Shown one piece after another: positions 18,276 to 19,870 of a stretch of 19,870 bases of DNA; the first letter of the stretch is position 1, and every line of letters begins with the position of its first letter. Location: the NCBI GenBank assembly GCA_027062165.1, contig JAMOTU010000205.1:1-19870 (forward strand), in the 5' to 3' direction. The position numbers and the translations under genes are program-made. The notes under the pieces were generated by a model. That model saw nothing but the letters and a program-made list of their open reading frames with translations, did no database searches and was not told the DNA's origin. The stretch comes from Candidatus Altimarinota bacterium. Lineage in GTDB: Bacteria; Patescibacteriota; Gracilibacteria; Absconditabacterales; Absconditicoccaceae.

Positions 18276-19163
18276 TTGTTAGTAATAGGTAATAAATACA
18301 AATTTACTAAAATAGAAAAAGAAAAAATAGATAATATCGAGTTTTTAGAAGATGTAAGTTTAGAAAACATTAAAAAGAAAATAAAAAATCACAAAATAAT
18401 AATACTAAATCATCCAAATACAGATAAAGATATTATAAACTATCTGACAAAGCTTGAATTAAAAGGTATCAAATTTCTAACAATTGAACATTTTCTTGAA
18501 AAGTATCTTAAAAAAATCTATATCCCAAAAGATGGAAGTGATATAGACTTTTTAGATGAGATAAAACCTTTTAATAAAAAGAAGTATTTATTAAAAAGAT
18601 TAATTGATTTTGCTATTGCTATTCCTCTGGCTATTATTACAGCTCCTATTATGGCATATTCGGCTTATAGAATAAAAAAAGAAAGTCCTGATGGTCCAAT
18701 TATTTTTGCACAAAAAAGAGTAGGATTAAAAGGCGAAGAGTTTGTATGTTATAAGTTTAGAAGTATGATCCCAGATGCAGAAAAAGAAAAACCTCAATTT
18801 GCAAGCAAGGACGATCCAAGAGTATTTAAATGGGGCGCTTTTATGAGGAAAACAAGAATCGATGAATTACCTCAACTATGGAATGTTATTAAAGGCGATA
18901 TGCATATGATAGGTCCTAGACCTGAAAGGAAATATTGGATTGAAATTTTTGAAAAAAATATTCCTTATTATAATCTGAGACACATTGTAAAACCAGGAAT
19001 TACAGGTTGGGCGCAAGTATGTTACCCATACGGAACAAATGAAGAAGACGCTTATCAAAAACTAATGTATGATCTCTACTATATAAAAAATTGGTCACTT
19101 TGGCTTGAAGTTAAGACTATTTTTAAAACTATATGGGTGATGATTGGTGGAAAGGGGTTATAA
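18276..19163 (+). CDS. Polyprenyl-phosphate sugar phosphotransferase (bacterial sugar transferase family)
   Basis: A membrane enzyme of 295 residues that loads the first sugar-phosphate on undecaprenyl phosphate. The bacterial sugar transferase domain occupies about 103-295: a membrane or re-entrant helix KRLIDFAIAIPLAIITAPIM (107-126), GPIIFAQKRVGLKGEEF (140-156), YKFRSMIPDAE (159-169), RIDELPQLWNVIKGDMHMIG (194-213) with PRPE, and KPGITGWAQV (239-248). The N-terminal about 95 residues are hydrophilic, with a strand HKIIILNHP, instead of the four-helix bundle of WcaJ-type enzymes, so this is a short variant. It starts with TTG at 18276 behind AAAAGG; a relic copy at 15811 also uses TTG, which supports this start. 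The IS cuts it off from the wzz-like gene. The first sugar cannot be read. Confidence 0.9.
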   Translation: MLVIGNKYKFTKIEKEKIDNIEFLEDVSLENIKKKIKNHKIIILNHPNTDKDIINYLTKLELKGIKFLTIEHFLEKYLKKIYIPKDGSDIDFLDEIKPFNKKKYLLKRLIDFAIAIPLAIITAPIMAYSAYRIKKESPDGPIIFAQKRVGLKGEEFVCYKFRSMIPDAEKEKPQFASKDDPRVFKWGAFMRKTRIDELPQLWNVIKGDMHMIGPRPERKYWIEIFEKNIPYYNLRHIVKPGITGWAQVCYPYGTNEEDAYQKLMYDLYYIKNWSLWLEVKTIFKTIWVMIGGKGL

Positions 19164-19165
19164 AC

Positions 19166-19870
19166 CTATTTCTTTCTAATAAAATGATAAATATGTTTAA
19201 CAAAACTTTTAGGCAAAAGCCTGGTTGGAACTCTTATAAATACATTCGTATAAAATTCAAAACTATTTAAAAATCCAATTTTTTTTAACTCTTTTAAAAA
19301 ATCATATTCTGCTTTTGCATATTTAAATCCTCTCCTTCTTGTAAGCTGTCCATAACCAGCTCTCATTTTCACCAACGGTTCTTGAATATTATAAAATTTA
19401 GCTCCATTTAATATCATTCTTACCCATAAATAATAATCTTCAAACCAAAGCATATATTTATATCCTCCAGCTTTTAATACGGAACTTTTTTTATACATTA
19501 CGGCTGGATGATTAATAGGATTTCTTTTTTTAGCAAATCCAACTATTTCATTATGATTTTCTGGCAATTTACGATATGAAATTATTTGACTTTCATCACC
19601 ATCAAATTCACTTACCCAACTACCACAAATATCTATATTTTTATTTTTAAGAACTTCTAATTGTTTTGCAAAACGATGTGGCAATGCTACATCATCTGTA
19701 TCCATTCTTGCTACTAGCTCATAACTGCATTTATCAATACCAATATTTAAAGCATCTCCAAGACCTACATTTTTCTCAAGCGGAATAGTTTTAAATACAT
19801 CTCCTAATTTATCTTGCCACTTGTTAATAACTTCATATAATTCTTCCGTAAGCTTTCCATCTTGAACTAA
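19166..19870 (-). CDS. GT2 glycosyltransferase, 5' end outside the window
   Basis: The frame is open from the window edge to the stop at 19166 (235 codons, including the stop). LVQDGKLTEELYEVINKW near the edge corresponds to the usual VxDG strand of GT2 enzymes, and ELVARMDTDDVALPHRFAKQ carries the DxD (DTDD). FEDYYLWVRM at the equivalent of the catalytic ED region and INHPAVMYKKSSV follow. It resembles AmsE/WcmC-like transferases of capsule and exopolysaccharide loci. The Met inside RMDTDD is not the start. It is convergent with the sugar transferase, with a 2-base gap, and no terminator hairpin is visible between them. The acceptor and donor are unknown. Confidence 0.88.
   Translation of the reverse strand, partial: LVQDGKLTEELYEVINKWQDKLGDVFKTIPLEKNVGLGDALNIGIDKCSYELVARMDTDDVALPHRFAKQLEVLKNKNIDICGSWVSEFDGDESQIISYRKLPENHNEIVGFAKKRNPINHPAVMYKKSSVLKAGGYKYMLWFEDYYLWVRMILNGAKFYNIQEPLVKMRAGYGQLTRRRGFKYAKAEYDFLKELKKIGFLNSFEFYTNVFIRVPTRLLPKSFVKHIYHFIRKK

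Overview
The window is very AT-rich and reads as a surface- or protein-glycan biosynthesis locus from a member of the Campylobacterota. The best evidence is a PglB-type STT3 oligosaccharyltransferase at the left edge that closely resembles Campylobacter PglB. Poly-A/poly-T tracts, TTG starts and tightly overlapping genes fit a Nautilia/Caminibacter/Lebetimonas-like genome, but that genus-level placement is inference.

Layout. Nearly everything from 14940 down to 1 is one leftward, tightly coupled gene train: wbpA, wbpB, wbpD, a small antitoxin-like gene, a PIN-domain/wbpE fusion, a Wzx-type flippase, a glycosyltransferase, a polysaccharide deacetylase-like protein, a phosphoribosyltransferase plus SLOG-HTH pair, wbpI, a GT4 and a GT2 glycosyltransferase, a broken acyltransferase-like gene, a glycosyltransferase remnant, and pglB (cut by the window edge). 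A divergent rightward unit starts at 14985: a Wzz-like chain-length protein, then a polyprenyl-phosphate sugar transferase. A decayed IS3-family element, itself interrupted by an IS4-superfamily element, separates the two. A further leftward GT2 gene enters from the right edge.

Pathway. WbpA (C6 oxidation), WbpB (C3 oxidation), WbpE (C3 amination), WbpD (N-acetylation) and WbpI (C2 epimerisation) together make the known route from UDP-GlcNAc to UDP-2,3-diacetamido-2,3-dideoxy-D-mannuronic acid. The sugar transferase would load the first sugar on undecaprenyl phosphate, the GT4 and GT2 enzymes extend it, the flippase turns it over, and either PglB moves it to protein asparagines or the Wzz partner modulates a polymer.

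Most notable. Two small two-gene modules unrelated to sugar chemistry sit exactly at the 5' ends of sugar-nucleotide genes. One is an antitoxin plus PIN pair whose PIN reading frame is fused to the WbpE aminotransferase. The other is a phosphoribosyltransferase plus SLOG-HTH pair placed between a 45-base relic of the wbpI start and the present, diverged wbpI. Comparable allele scars (a duplicated sugar-transferase start and a glycosyltransferase tail before pglB) show that the locus has been rebuilt repeatedly by cassette exchange.
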